DNA of 7,405 nt from Candidatus Zixiibacteriota bacterium (GTDB lineage: Bacteria; Zixibacteria; MSB-5A5; GN15; FEB-12): the NCBI GenBank assembly GCA_018816665.1, contig JAHIVM010000162.1, positions 1 through 7,405 of the forward strand, written 5' to 3'. Shown piece by piece: positions 1 through 7,194 of the stretch. The notes beneath the pieces were generated by a model. The model saw nothing but the letters and a program-made list of their open reading frames with translations. It did not search any database and was not told the origin of the DNA. Each line of letters starts with the position of its first letter. Positions within the stretch are counted from its first letter, which is position 1. Position numbers and translations under genes: made by a program.

Positions 1-852
1 GCGCCCGGGTTATCCGGCAAAGGCAAGGAGGCGGAGAAGATAGAAATCTCCGATGACCTTCGCCAGACCGACGCGTTTATGATGGTGGTGAATGCTTTTT
101 CATCCGATGCCAACCCGCGGGCTGACATCCAGGCCTTGTCCGATGAAATGATTCTGCTCGACTACGTGTTGGCCGAACAAAATGCCCAGCGTCGTGCCCG
201 CAAAATGAAACTGACCGGCGACAAGTCGGAAAAGGAGCGGGTTGATTTGCTCCAGCGCTGCATGGAGGTGCTGGAACAGGAGCGCCCGTTGATCGAGTGC
301 GAGTTCAACGCCACCGAAGAGAAGCTGTTGCGGGGATACCAGTTTCTCACGCTCAAGCCTCAGCTTATTGTGATCAATATTGGCGAAGACGATCTGGCCG
401 GAAGCGCGGAGATCGAACAGGAGTACAGCAACCTGATCCGTCCGGGTCACCGGGAAGTAGCGGTGATGTGCGGCAAAATTCAGATGGATCTGGTGGGGCT
501 CGATGATGACGAACGTCGGGAGTTCATGGACGATCTGGGTATCACGACCTCGGCGACGGACAAAGTTATACAGAAGTCTTACCAACTGCTGGGACTGATA
601 TCGTTTTTGACCACTGGTGAGCCGGAAGTGCGCGCCTGGACTATCAGCAAGGGTTTCACGGCGCAAAAGGCGGCCGGGGTGATACATTCCGACATTGAGC
701 GGGGTTTCATTCGGGCGGAAGTTGTCGCCTATGACGATTATATCAGATTGAAAACGCCGGCTGCGATCAAAGCGGCCGGAAAGGGACGACTGGAAGGGAA
801 AGAATATGTCGTAATGGACGGCGATGTCATTCTCTTTCGCTTCAACGTCTGA
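1..852 (+). CDS. ychF: YchF/OLA1-family P-loop ATPase, 3' portion (5' end outside window)
   Basis: The frame is open from base 1, so ATG 79 is an internal methionine and the gene begins upstream; 283 codons are visible. YchF/OLA1 proteins are TRAFAC-class P-loop NTPases that prefer ATP, bind ribosomes and are linked to stress responses. The C-terminal two-thirds are recognisable: a helical coiled-coil insert (about codons 55-105), the NIGE tetrad at codons 126-129 matching the NxxE motif that replaces the GTP-specific NKxD, and a TGS-like C-terminal domain with EVRAWTISKG, the AAGVIHSDIERGFIRAE region and the terminal DGDVILFRFNV. The P-loop would lie upstream and cannot be checked. The start of the visible part is odd: family members usually carry a GxGLGNxFL-like stretch before the 'IRxxDA' helix, while here it reads GLSGKGKEAEKIEISDDLRQ (codons 3-22). 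The gene may therefore be a divergent YchF paralogue. Family assignment is firm; cellular role is inferred. Confidence 0.9.
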   Translation, partial: APGLSGKGKEAEKIEISDDLRQTDAFMMVVNAFSSDANPRADIQALSDEMILLDYVLAEQNAQRRARKMKLTGDKSEKERVDLLQRCMEVLEQERPLIECEFNATEEKLLRGYQFLTLKPQLIVINIGEDDLAGSAEIEQEYSNLIRPGHREVAVMCGKIQMDLVGLDDDERREFMDDLGITTSATDKVIQKSYQLLGLISFLTTGEPEVRAWTISKGFTAQKAAGVIHSDIERGFIRAEVVAYDDYIRLKTPAAIKAAGKGRLEGKEYVVMDGDVILFRFNV

Positions 853-967
853 CCGCTGGAACCGTATCTTTCCTGCCGTGTTAGAAGAACGACCGAGTTT
901 CCCCCCGGGGTGTTCAGAAATTGCACATCCCGGTCGACATTATACGAACGGGAATGCTCTACAGGAT

Positions 968-973
968 GTGAGG
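968..973 (+). promoter_or_regulatory. Ribosome binding site supporting the TTG start of lon
   Basis: GTGAGG ends five bases before TTG 979, giving a usable Shine-Dalgarno match (GAGG core at 970-973). The alternative start GTG 910 is preceded by a pyrimidine and C-rich run (about 897-906) with no purine-rich element. This favours TTG 979. Confidence 0.6.
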
Positions 974-978
974 TTGCT

Positions 979-3375
979 TTGACTGACGTACTTGATAAAC
1001 CGGACATCGAAAATACGACCGGAACACAGATATTACCGGTACTGCCGCTGAAGGGGACCGTAGTCTATCCCTTCCTGGTGGTGCCCCTCATGATACAGCA
1101 TGCGGAACAGACTCGTCTGGTAGACGAGGCGCTGATGCGCGGATCGCGCATTGGATTGTTTCTGCAAAAAGATCCGAAGATGGAAGATCCCGGACCGGAT
1201 GATCTTTACGAGATTGGTACGGCCGGCAATATTCTCAAGATGCTGCGGTTTCCCGACGGCACCGTCCGGTTCCTGATCCAGGGGCTGAGCCGCATTCGGG
1301 CCAAGCGGTTCACCTCGGTGTCGCCGCACCTGATGGCGGAGGTCGAGGAGTTGCCGGAGCGCGTGTCCGACCGGGTGAAGCTGGAAGCGCTGCAACGGAA
1401 TCTCACCGAGCGCATAAAAAACCTTGTCGATCTGGCTCCGTATCTCAACGAGGAGTTTCACGTGTCCGCCATTAACCAGGACACACCGGGGAAGCTCACG
1501 GATTTCGTGGCCTCCAACCTGAATATCTCTGTCGATCAGAAACAGGAAGTGCTGGAGATTCTCGATGTGCCGAAGCGGATGCAGTTTTTGTATCACGCGA
1601 TCAGTAAAGAAATCGAAGTACTGGAACTGTCGCAGAAGATTCAGGCCCAGGCCGCCAATGAACTCGGCAAATCGCAGCGGGATTATATTCTTCGCGAGCA
1701 GTTGAAGGCTATCCGCAAGGAACTCGGCGATCACGATGAAAAGAGCGAGATCGATGAGTTCGAGAGAAAGATAGAACTGGCGGACATGCCGGAGCAGGTG
1801 GAGCAGGCTGCCTACAAGGAACTTGATCGCCTGGCTCACATGTCGCCGTCATCGGCGGAATACACCGTATCGCGCACGTATCTTGACTGGCTCGTCGCGT
1901 TGCCGTGGCACGTATCAACCACCGATGTGCTCGATCTTCGCAAGGCCAAAAAGATTCTCGATGAAGATCACTACGATCTGGTGAAGGTCAAAGACCGTAT
2001 TCTTGAGTACCTGGCTGTACGCAAGTTGAAGTCTGATATCAAAGGCCCGATTCTCTGTTTTATCGGTCCTCCCGGAGTCGGCAAAACATCGCTCGGCAAG
2101 TCTATCGCCCGGGCCATGGGGCGTGAATTCGCCCGGGTGTCGCTGGGTGGAATGCGTGATGAGGCTGAAATACGGGGACACCGGCGCACCTACATCGGTT
2201 CTCTGCCCGGTCGGATTATTCAGAATCTGAAACGATGCGGTTCGAACAACCCCATCATTATGCTCGATGAGATAGACAAACTCGGCAACGACTTCCGGGG
2301 AGATCCGGCCTCGGCATTGCTCGAGGTGCTTGATCCCGAGCAAAACGATACGTTTACGGATCACTACCTTGACGTGCCCTTTGATCTCTCCAAGGTCATG
2401 TTTATTACCACCGCCAACTGGGCGGAGCCGATTCCGCATGTGCTTCGTGACCGCATGGAGATGATCCAGTTGCCGGGGTACACGGATATCGAGAAGCTGG
2501 AAATCGCCAGGCGTCATTTGATACCAAAGCAGCTTGACAATCACGGGCTGACCAAAGGTCTGTTGAGTTTCAAGGATTCCGGAATCAAGATGCTGATCGA
2601 CGGTTACACGCGCGAAGCGGGTTTGCGCAATCTGGAGCGCCAGATCGCGGCGGTATCGCGCAAGGTGGCGCGCAAGGTGGCCAGCGGGAACAAGAAGAAG
2701 AGCACCGTTGATGCCGAGGGAATTGTCAAACTGCTGGGACCGCAGCGATTCACCCGGGAAGTGCTCTCGCGGTCAGGAAAAGTAGGTATCGTGCCGGGGC
2801 TGGCGTATACCTCGGTGGGCGGCGAGTTGCTGTATATCGAGGCTACGGTCATGCCGGGCAAGGGTGGTATGATGCTCACCGGTCACCTCGGCGATGTCAT
2901 GAAAGAGTCGGCCCAGGCAGCGTTGTCCTTTGTGCGCTCGCACGCCAAAGAACTCGGCCTGACCAACGATGTGTTTGAGAATAAGGACATTCATATACAC
3001 GTCCCCTCGGGTGCCACGCCAAAGGACGGCCCCTCGGCCGGTATTACCATGGCGGTTGCCCTGGCTTCGTTGTTTACCGGGCGACCGGTGAAATCCTGTC
3101 TGGCCATGACCGGCGAAATCACACTTCGCGGCCAACTGCTGCCGATTGGCGGTCTCAAGGAAAAGTTGCTGGCGGCGGTGCGACTGGGTGTGAAAATGGT
3201 GATCGTGCCGGAAGAAAACCGCAAAGATACGGCGGATGTACCGCCTGAAATCAAGAAGAAGGTGAAGTTTAAGTACTTTACCGACGTTCTCCCTGCTGTT
3301 AAATTCGCTCTGGACAAGCCGAACGGTTCGGGTGGCAAACCGGAGCTGGGGTGCAAAGACGCCAACAAAAAATAG
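979..3375 (+). CDS. lon: ATP-dependent Lon protease
   Basis: Lon is a cytosolic homo-oligomeric AAA+ serine protease that unfolds and degrades misfolded and short-lived regulatory proteins. Residue numbers assume TTG 979 (798 residues; E. coli Lon has 784). The N-terminal LON substrate-binding domain begins at ILPVLPLKG (about 18-210) and is followed by a helical linker. The AAA+ module has Walker A GPPGVGKT (363-370, Lys369), Walker B MLDEIDK (Asp430, Glu431), sensor-1 Asn480, a likely arginine finger Arg492 and sensor-2 Arg550 in TREAGLRNLER. The C-terminal protease domain has Ser686 in KDGPSAG and Lys729 in GGLKEKLL, the Ser-Lys dyad. Walker A, Walker B, Ser and Lys all sit seven residues later than in E. 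coli. The reading frame extends upstream to GTG 910 (23 more residues), but those residues look unlike Lon and lack a ribosome binding site. The last roughly 20 residues form a polar, lysine-rich tail. No CIRCE-like heat-shock operator was seen upstream. nnr follows after 15 bp. Confidence 0.97.
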   Translation: MTDVLDKPDIENTTGTQILPVLPLKGTVVYPFLVVPLMIQHAEQTRLVDEALMRGSRIGLFLQKDPKMEDPGPDDLYEIGTAGNILKMLRFPDGTVRFLIQGLSRIRAKRFTSVSPHLMAEVEELPERVSDRVKLEALQRNLTERIKNLVDLAPYLNEEFHVSAINQDTPGKLTDFVASNLNISVDQKQEVLEILDVPKRMQFLYHAISKEIEVLELSQKIQAQAANELGKSQRDYILREQLKAIRKELGDHDEKSEIDEFERKIELADMPEQVEQAAYKELDRLAHMSPSSAEYTVSRTYLDWLVALPWHVSTTDVLDLRKAKKILDEDHYDLVKVKDRILEYLAVRKLKSDIKGPILCFIGPPGVGKTSLGKSIARAMGREFARVSLGGMRDEAEIRGHRRTYIGSLPGRIIQNLKRCGSNNPIIMLDEIDKLGNDFRGDPASALLEVLDPEQNDTFTDHYLDVPFDLSKVMFITTANWAEPIPHVLRDRMEMIQLPGYTDIEKLEIARRHLIPKQLDNHGLTKGLLSFKDSGIKMLIDGYTREAGLRNLERQIAAVSRKVARKVASGNKKKSTVDAEGIVKLLGPQRFTREVLSRSGKVGIVPGLAYTSVGGELLYIEATVMPGKGGMMLTGHLGDVMKESAQAALSFVRSHAKELGLTNDVFENKDIHIHVPSGATPKDGPSAGITMAVALASLFTGRPVKSCLAMTGEITLRGQLLPIGGLKEKLLAAVRLGVKMVIVPEENRKDTADVPPEIKKKVKFKYFTDVLPAVKFALDKPNGSGGKPELGCKDANKK

Positions 3376-3390
3376 CAGCGGAGGACTCCC

Positions 3391-4932
3391 GTGAAGCTGG
3401 TTACTACGGCCCAAATGCAGGCTGTCGATCGTGAGACTATCGACAGCCGCGGCATTCCATCGGACACCCTGATGGAACATGCCGGCGCGGGAATCGCCGA
3501 CCGCATTCTTTCGCAACTCATCGAAGATCCTGAGACTGTCTCGGCTGCCGTGTTCTGCGGCAAAGGCAACAACGGCGGCGACGGCTATGTGATTGCCCGC
3601 CTGTTGCATCAGGCAGGTGTGACGGTTGTGATATATTTCCTGGGACCGCTCGATGCTCTTTCGGTTGACGCCAAACGCAATTTTGATCGCGCCGCCGGAC
3701 TCGGCATCGATCTTGTTGAAATCACATCGGCCGATATTCTGCCGGAGCAGCTTGACTGCGACCTGATAGTTGATGCCGTTTTCGGCACCGGTTTCTCCGG
3801 CGCGCCGCGCGGTGTGTCGGCGGAAGTCATAGAGTATATCAACGATCAGGACGCGCATGTGGTGGCGGTGGACATGCCCTCGGGCATGAACGCCGATACC
3901 GGCGATTTCGAGGGCGCCGTAGTCGTGGCCGACTACACCTACACGCTGGCGCTGCCCAAATTCGGGCAGTTTGTCTCGCCGGGGCGGGAGTTGGTGGGTG
4001 AAATCGAGGTCGTGCCAATCGGCATACCGGAAGATGTCGTAGAATCCTTCAATCTTACCTGCAGCCTGACAACCATGGCAGAAGTGATCGAGGCCCTGCC
4101 GATCCGTCCGCCCGACGGTCACAAAGGTGATTTCGGGAAGGTGCTGGTCATCGCCGGATCAACCGGTCTGACCGGAGCGGCATCATTGGCCGGGGAGAGT
4201 GCCTTGCGCACGGGTAGCGGTTTAGTTAAGGTTGCCTGTCCGCGCACGGTGCAACCGGTACTGGCCGCGAAAATGACTGAGGTCATGACCCACCCGTTGC
4301 CGGATGTGGCCAAAAAGGGTGCCCTGGCCCTGCGTGCGCTGGGTGAACTTCGCGAACTGATCGCGCAGCACGATGCAATCGTACTCGGGCCGGGAATTGG
4401 TCGTCACCGGGAAACCGGCGAGTTGATCCGACGGCTGGTGGCTTCGCTTGATTGTCCGACTATTATTGATGCCGACGGTCTCAATGCGCTGGCGGGACAT
4501 CTGGACATTCTGCAGGAATGTCCCTCGGCGCTTGTGCTGACACCGCATCCCGGCGAGTTTGAGCGTTTGACCGGCGAGATGCCGCCTGATGATATTCAGA
4601 AGCGGGCCGATGTGGTTCGAAAGTTTGCCGACGAGCACGATGTGGTGTTGCTGCTGAAAGGCTCGCCGACGTTAATCGCGGGTCCGGGCTCGGATTGCTA
4701 TCTGAATCCAAGCGGCAACAACGGCATGGCTACCGGCGGGTCCGGCGATGTGCTGTCGGGGATTATAGGGTCACTGCTGGGGCAGGGAATGGAAGCGCTG
4801 GAAGCGGCGGTGTGCGGCGCGTATATTCACGGGACGGCGGGCGACATTGCGGCGGGCGAGAAAACGGCCCGGGCGATGATTGCCGGGGATATGATACACG
4901 CCCTGCCGAAGGTGTTTGAACTGCTGGACTAG
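3391..4932 (+). CDS. nnr: Bifunctional NAD(P)H-hydrate epimerase / ADP-dependent NAD(P)H-hydrate dehydratase
   Basis: This is a fused metabolite-repair enzyme. The N-terminal YjeF_N domain (about 1-215) interconverts S and R forms of hydrated NADH and NADPH. The C-terminal ribokinase-like domain (about 230-510) dehydrates the S form back to NAD(P)H using ADP. Epimerase landmarks are GKGNNGGDG (57-65), the Asp128 region VDAVFGTG and DMPSG (161-165). Dehydratase landmarks are HKGDFGKVLVIAGS, LGPGIG, DADGLNAL, TPHPGEFERL, LLLKGSPT and NPSGNNGMATGGSGDVL, with the probable catalytic Asp453 in GGSGD. The length of 513 residues is normal for the fused form. The GTG start has GGAGG at 3380-3384, six bases upstream. 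The 15-bp gap after lon suggests cotranscription. A perfect 10-bp inverted repeat lies in codons 10-20. The neighbour tsaE, often found beside this gene in other bacteria, is absent here. Confidence 0.95.
   Translation: MKLVTTAQMQAVDRETIDSRGIPSDTLMEHAGAGIADRILSQLIEDPETVSAAVFCGKGNNGGDGYVIARLLHQAGVTVVIYFLGPLDALSVDAKRNFDRAAGLGIDLVEITSADILPEQLDCDLIVDAVFGTGFSGAPRGVSAEVIEYINDQDAHVVAVDMPSGMNADTGDFEGAVVVADYTYTLALPKFGQFVSPGRELVGEIEVVPIGIPEDVVESFNLTCSLTTMAEVIEALPIRPPDGHKGDFGKVLVIAGSTGLTGAASLAGESALRTGSGLVKVACPRTVQPVLAAKMTEVMTHPLPDVAKKGALALRALGELRELIAQHDAIVLGPGIGRHRETGELIRRLVASLDCPTIIDADGLNALAGHLDILQECPSALVLTPHPGEFERLTGEMPPDDIQKRADVVRKFADEHDVVLLLKGSPTLIAGPGSDCYLNPSGNNGMATGGSGDVLSGIIGSLLGQGMEALEAAVCGAYIHGTAGDIAAGEKTARAMIAGDMIHALPKVFELLD
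3420..3448. repeat. Perfect 10-bp inverted repeat just inside nnr
   Basis: GGCTGTCGAT at 3420-3429 is the exact reverse complement of ATCGACAGCC at 3439-3448, with a nine-base loop. It begins 30 bases after the GTG start of nnr and could form a stable mRNA hairpin near the translation start. It encodes part of the conserved N-terminal helix, so chance together with amino-acid constraint is possible. Confidence 0.75.
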
Positions 4933-4956
4933 GGGCCTATCAGCCCGTCCGTTTTT
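4926..4956 (+). terminator. Possible intrinsic terminator overlapping the nnr stop codon
   Basis: GGAC (4926-4929) pairs with GTCC (4947-4950), and GGGC (4933-4936) pairs with GCCC (4943-4946), with a three-base bulge (4930-4932) and a six-base loop. One G then five T residues follow (4952-4956). The eight GC-rich pairs plus T-tract resemble a Rho-independent terminator, weakened by the bulge and short T run. Its position would separate the lon-nnr unit from the lipid A unit. Confidence 0.45.
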
Positions 4957-5094
4957 CGATTCATGGTGCCGGTCGCCTGGTCCGGCTCTCAAGATTTCCC
5001 CTTTTCCTGCATCTGTTTTCTCCTTACCTTACGCCGTCATGGGCGTATGGGCGTCCGGTAGCCGCAACAAACCGATTGTGAGAGAAAGACATAG
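4957..5094 (+). promoter_or_regulatory. Leader/intergenic region before the lipid A unit
   Basis: This is the likely site of the promoter for the downstream three-gene unit, because a possible terminator lies just upstream and the following genes are tightly packed. No convincing -35/-10 pair was found. Visible structure comprises a pyrimidine-rich tract at 4995-5030 with only four purines, a 6-bp hairpin (TACGCC 5030-5035 with GGCGTA 5042-5047) and a direct repeat of GGGCGT (5041-5046 and 5049-5054). The short open frame crossing this region has no coding character. Confidence 0.35.
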
Positions 5095-6090
5095 ATGAGT
5101 ACACTACGAACCGGAGTGGTCGGTGTGGGGGCGCTGGGCCGGCATCATCTCAGGTGGATGTCACAACTGGCCAGTTCGGAGTTGATCGGCCTGTACGACA
5201 CTGATCGCGAACGGGCCGAATCGTACGCGAAAGAATATAATATTACCGCCTTTGATTCGCTCGATGCGCTGGCCGATGCGGTTCAGGCGGTGTCGATTGT
5301 TGTGCCCACCACGGCCCATTTCGAGGTTGGGTCAACGCTGATTGCAAAGGGCGTACACTGTCTCATCGAAAAACCAATCACGCCCAATCTCAAAGAGTCG
5401 GCGAAACTGCAGCAACTGGCCGACGAAAACTCGGTCAAAGTGACCGTGGGGCAAATCGAACGATTCAATCCGGCCGTGCGGGCACTCGAAGGACTCAACG
5501 TTCGTCCCTCGTTCATCGAGGCTCATCGTCTGGCTGCTTTTGATCCGCGCGGTACCGACGTGGCAGTAGTGCTCGACCTGATGATTCACGATATCGATCT
5601 GGTCCTGATGTTCGTGAAATCACCGGTTGTGGATATCCATGCATCTGCCGTGGCAGTGATATCGGACCAGGCGGATATTGCCAATGCGCGGCTGACCTTC
5701 GCCAACGGGACGGTAGCCAACCTGACCGCCTCGCGTATTTCGCTGCAGCAAATGCGTAAGCTTCGCATCTTCCAGCGTTCGGGTTACTATTCGCTGGATC
5801 TTGCCTCCAAGCAGGCCGACCTGTATCGGTTGGCCGGCGACAATGACACCGAGGCCGACGGCCTCCGCCTGCCGCTGGGCAAGTCCGGCAAAGATATCAT
5901 CTATTCCAAAAAACGGGACACCGGCGAGGACATGCTGGGCGGCGAGCTGGCGGCGTTTCTGGAGGCCGTAATAGAGGGCAAACCGGTCGCGGTGACCGTT
6001 TCCGAGGCGGCCGAGGCGCTGCGAATCGCCTTGGAGATTGAGCGTATCGGCACCGAATCGGTAGCCCGGGCGGCCGGGGAGTGTTCGTAG
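5095..6090 (+). CDS. Gfo/Idh/MocA-family NAD(P)-dependent oxidoreductase, lipid A-linked
   Basis: This family contains Rossmann-fold dehydrogenases acting mostly on sugars, sugar nucleotides or cyclitols. The 331-residue protein has the N-terminal dinucleotide fold with GVGALG (10-15), the cofactor-selecting acidic end of the second strand (YDTDRERA, about 34-41) and the EKP motif at 92-94 with probable catalytic Lys93. The C-terminal substrate domain has a DLMIHDID stretch (161-168, His165) typical of the family's DxxxHxxD region. No signal peptide or membrane segment is seen, so it is cytosolic. ATG 5095 is chosen because the glycine motif sits at the expected distance; the ribosome binding site is only a weak purine run (about 5079-5088). 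lpxB follows after 3 bp, so a role in lipid A or sugar-nucleotide metabolism is inferred. GnnA, which oxidises the 3-position of UDP-GlcNAc in Acidithiobacillus, is the closest functional analogy, but its GnnB aminotransferase partner is not in the window. The exact substrate is unknown. Confidence 0.9.
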   Translation: MSTLRTGVVGVGALGRHHLRWMSQLASSELIGLYDTDRERAESYAKEYNITAFDSLDALADAVQAVSIVVPTTAHFEVGSTLIAKGVHCLIEKPITPNLKESAKLQQLADENSVKVTVGQIERFNPAVRALEGLNVRPSFIEAHRLAAFDPRGTDVAVVLDLMIHDIDLVLMFVKSPVVDIHASAVAVISDQADIANARLTFANGTVANLTASRISLQQMRKLRIFQRSGYYSLDLASKQADLYRLAGDNDTEADGLRLPLGKSGKDIIYSKKRDTGEDMLGGELAAFLEAVIEGKPVAVTVSEAAEALRIALEIERIGTESVARAAGECS

Positions 6091-6093
6091 GCG

Positions 6094-7194
6094 ATGGACG
6101 AACCGCTGTTGTTTGTCTCAGCCGGGGATCCGTCAGGGGATAACGCTACCAGTCGGGCGATGGCGCGGTTGAAAGAAATACGACCGGGGCTGAAGCTGGT
6201 GGGGCTGGGCGGCCCGCGTTTACAGGCACTGGGGCAGGAGCAACTGGCGGACCCCGCCGATCTGGCGGTGCTGGGATTCTGGGAAGTGGCCAAACGCTAC
6301 TTCTATTTTCGAAACCTGTTTAATCGCTGTTTAGACGAAATCAAGGATCGCCGTCCGAAAGCGATTCTTCTGGTCGATTATCCCGGATTCAATCTGCGGC
6401 TGGCCAAACGGATTCGTCCGCTGGGCATCCCGATCATCTATTACATCTCGCCGCAGGTATGGGCTTGGGGGAAACGCCGGATAAAAGACATTCGCGCCTG
6501 TGTTGATCGCATGCTGGTAATTCTTCCGTTCGAGGAGCGATTTTATCGCGATCACGGGGTGAGTTGCGATTTTGTCGGCCATTACCTCCTGGAGGATATT
6601 CCACCGGAGTACGTTGCCACTACGCCGCCGGATAACGGGCAACTGGCGCTACTGCCCGGGTCCCGACCGCAGGAGGTCGCCCGGATGCTTCCCACCATGC
6701 TGCGGACGGCGCGTTTGATGCGGGACCGTCACGGCAGCCGATCGGTCGTGGCGGCGATCAGGGGCGTGTATGACTACGAAGCGGCACTGGCCGGAGATGA
6801 TAGGATCGAACTGGTCTACAACGATGCCCGCAAGGTCGTTTATGAGTCAGACATAGTGCTCACTGCATCCGGGACTGCCACCCTGGAAACGGGGATTATC
6901 GGGCGACCGATGGTAATCGTGTACCGTACCGGTTTCATTACGTATCACATTGCAAAGCGGCTGGTGAAGCTGGATACAATAGGACTGATCAATTTGGTGC
7001 TTGATCAAAAAGTGGTGCCGGAGCTGATACAGCACGAAGCCAATCCCCAGGCTATCGCCACCGAGTTGAGCCGGTTTGTGACCGACCCGGCTTATGCCGA
7101 ACGAACGTACCGTCGGTTGCACGACGTACCTGAGGTACTGGGCGGCGGTGGAGCGGCGGAACGGACGGCTGAGGTGATAGGAAGTTACCTATGA
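6094..7194 (+). CDS. lpxB: Lipid-A-disaccharide synthase
   Basis: LpxB is a membrane-associated GT19 glycosyltransferase that joins UDP-2,3-diacylglucosamine and lipid X into the tetra-acylated disaccharide 1-phosphate, the core of lipid A. The 366-residue length is typical. Motifs in order are SAGDPSGD (9-16, usually AGExSGD), GLGGPRLQALG, LAVLGFWEV, DYPGFN with the probable catalytic Asp95, YYISPQVWAWG, PFEERFY, FVGHYL (160-165, usually FVGHPL), LLPGSR (186-191, Arg191 in the donor-binding region), and ASGTATLETGIIGRPMVIVY followed by the conserved C-terminal helices. The Glu-to-Asp change in the first motif and Tyr164 for Pro are departures, but the catalytic residues are kept, so activity is expected. 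ATG 6094 follows the preceding stop by 3 bp, with GGGGAG about 12 bases upstream. The gene overlaps waaA by ATGA, suggesting translational coupling. A synonym in the literature is lipid A disaccharide synthase. Confidence 0.96.
   Translation: MDEPLLFVSAGDPSGDNATSRAMARLKEIRPGLKLVGLGGPRLQALGQEQLADPADLAVLGFWEVAKRYFYFRNLFNRCLDEIKDRRPKAILLVDYPGFNLRLAKRIRPLGIPIIYYISPQVWAWGKRRIKDIRACVDRMLVILPFEERFYRDHGVSCDFVGHYLLEDIPPEYVATTPPDNGQLALLPGSRPQEVARMLPTMLRTARLMRDRHGSRSVVAAIRGVYDYEAALAGDDRIELVYNDARKVVYESDIVLTASGTATLETGIIGRPMVIVYRTGFITYHIAKRLVKLDTIGLINLVLDQKVVPELIQHEANPQAIATELSRFVTDPAYAERTYRRLHDVPEVLGGGGAAERTAEVIGSYL

Noticed and set aside
79..81. ATG 79 as the start of the YchF gene
   Set aside because: The frame is open to base 1 with in-frame family-like sequence upstream, and the P-loop domain would be missing from a protein starting here. 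It is a window-edge truncation.
100..687. 195-codon - strand open frame inside the YchF gene
   Set aside because: It is the antisense shadow of a clearly conserved protein.
911..950. Promoter for lon using TTGCAC (921-926) and TATACG (941-946)
   Set aside because: The spacing is 14 bases and both elements match the sigma-70 consensus poorly. No CIRCE-type inverted repeat was found either, so no promoter was called.
1033..2544. Two long - strand open frames (1033-1839 and 1915-2544) inside lon
   Set aside because: Both are antisense to conserved Lon coding sequence, with no ribosome binding site or recognisable domain.
2773..4122. Long open frame of 449 codons on the - strand across the lon-nnr junction
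   Set aside because: It lies antisense to two well-recognised genes, spans their boundary, has a composition rich in His, Arg and Gln typical of antisense shadows, and resembles no family I recognise.
4916..5098. 60-codon + strand open frame bridging nnr and the dehydrogenase
   Set aside because: It overlaps both neighbours, has no ribosome binding site, and its translation looks like random intergenic sequence.
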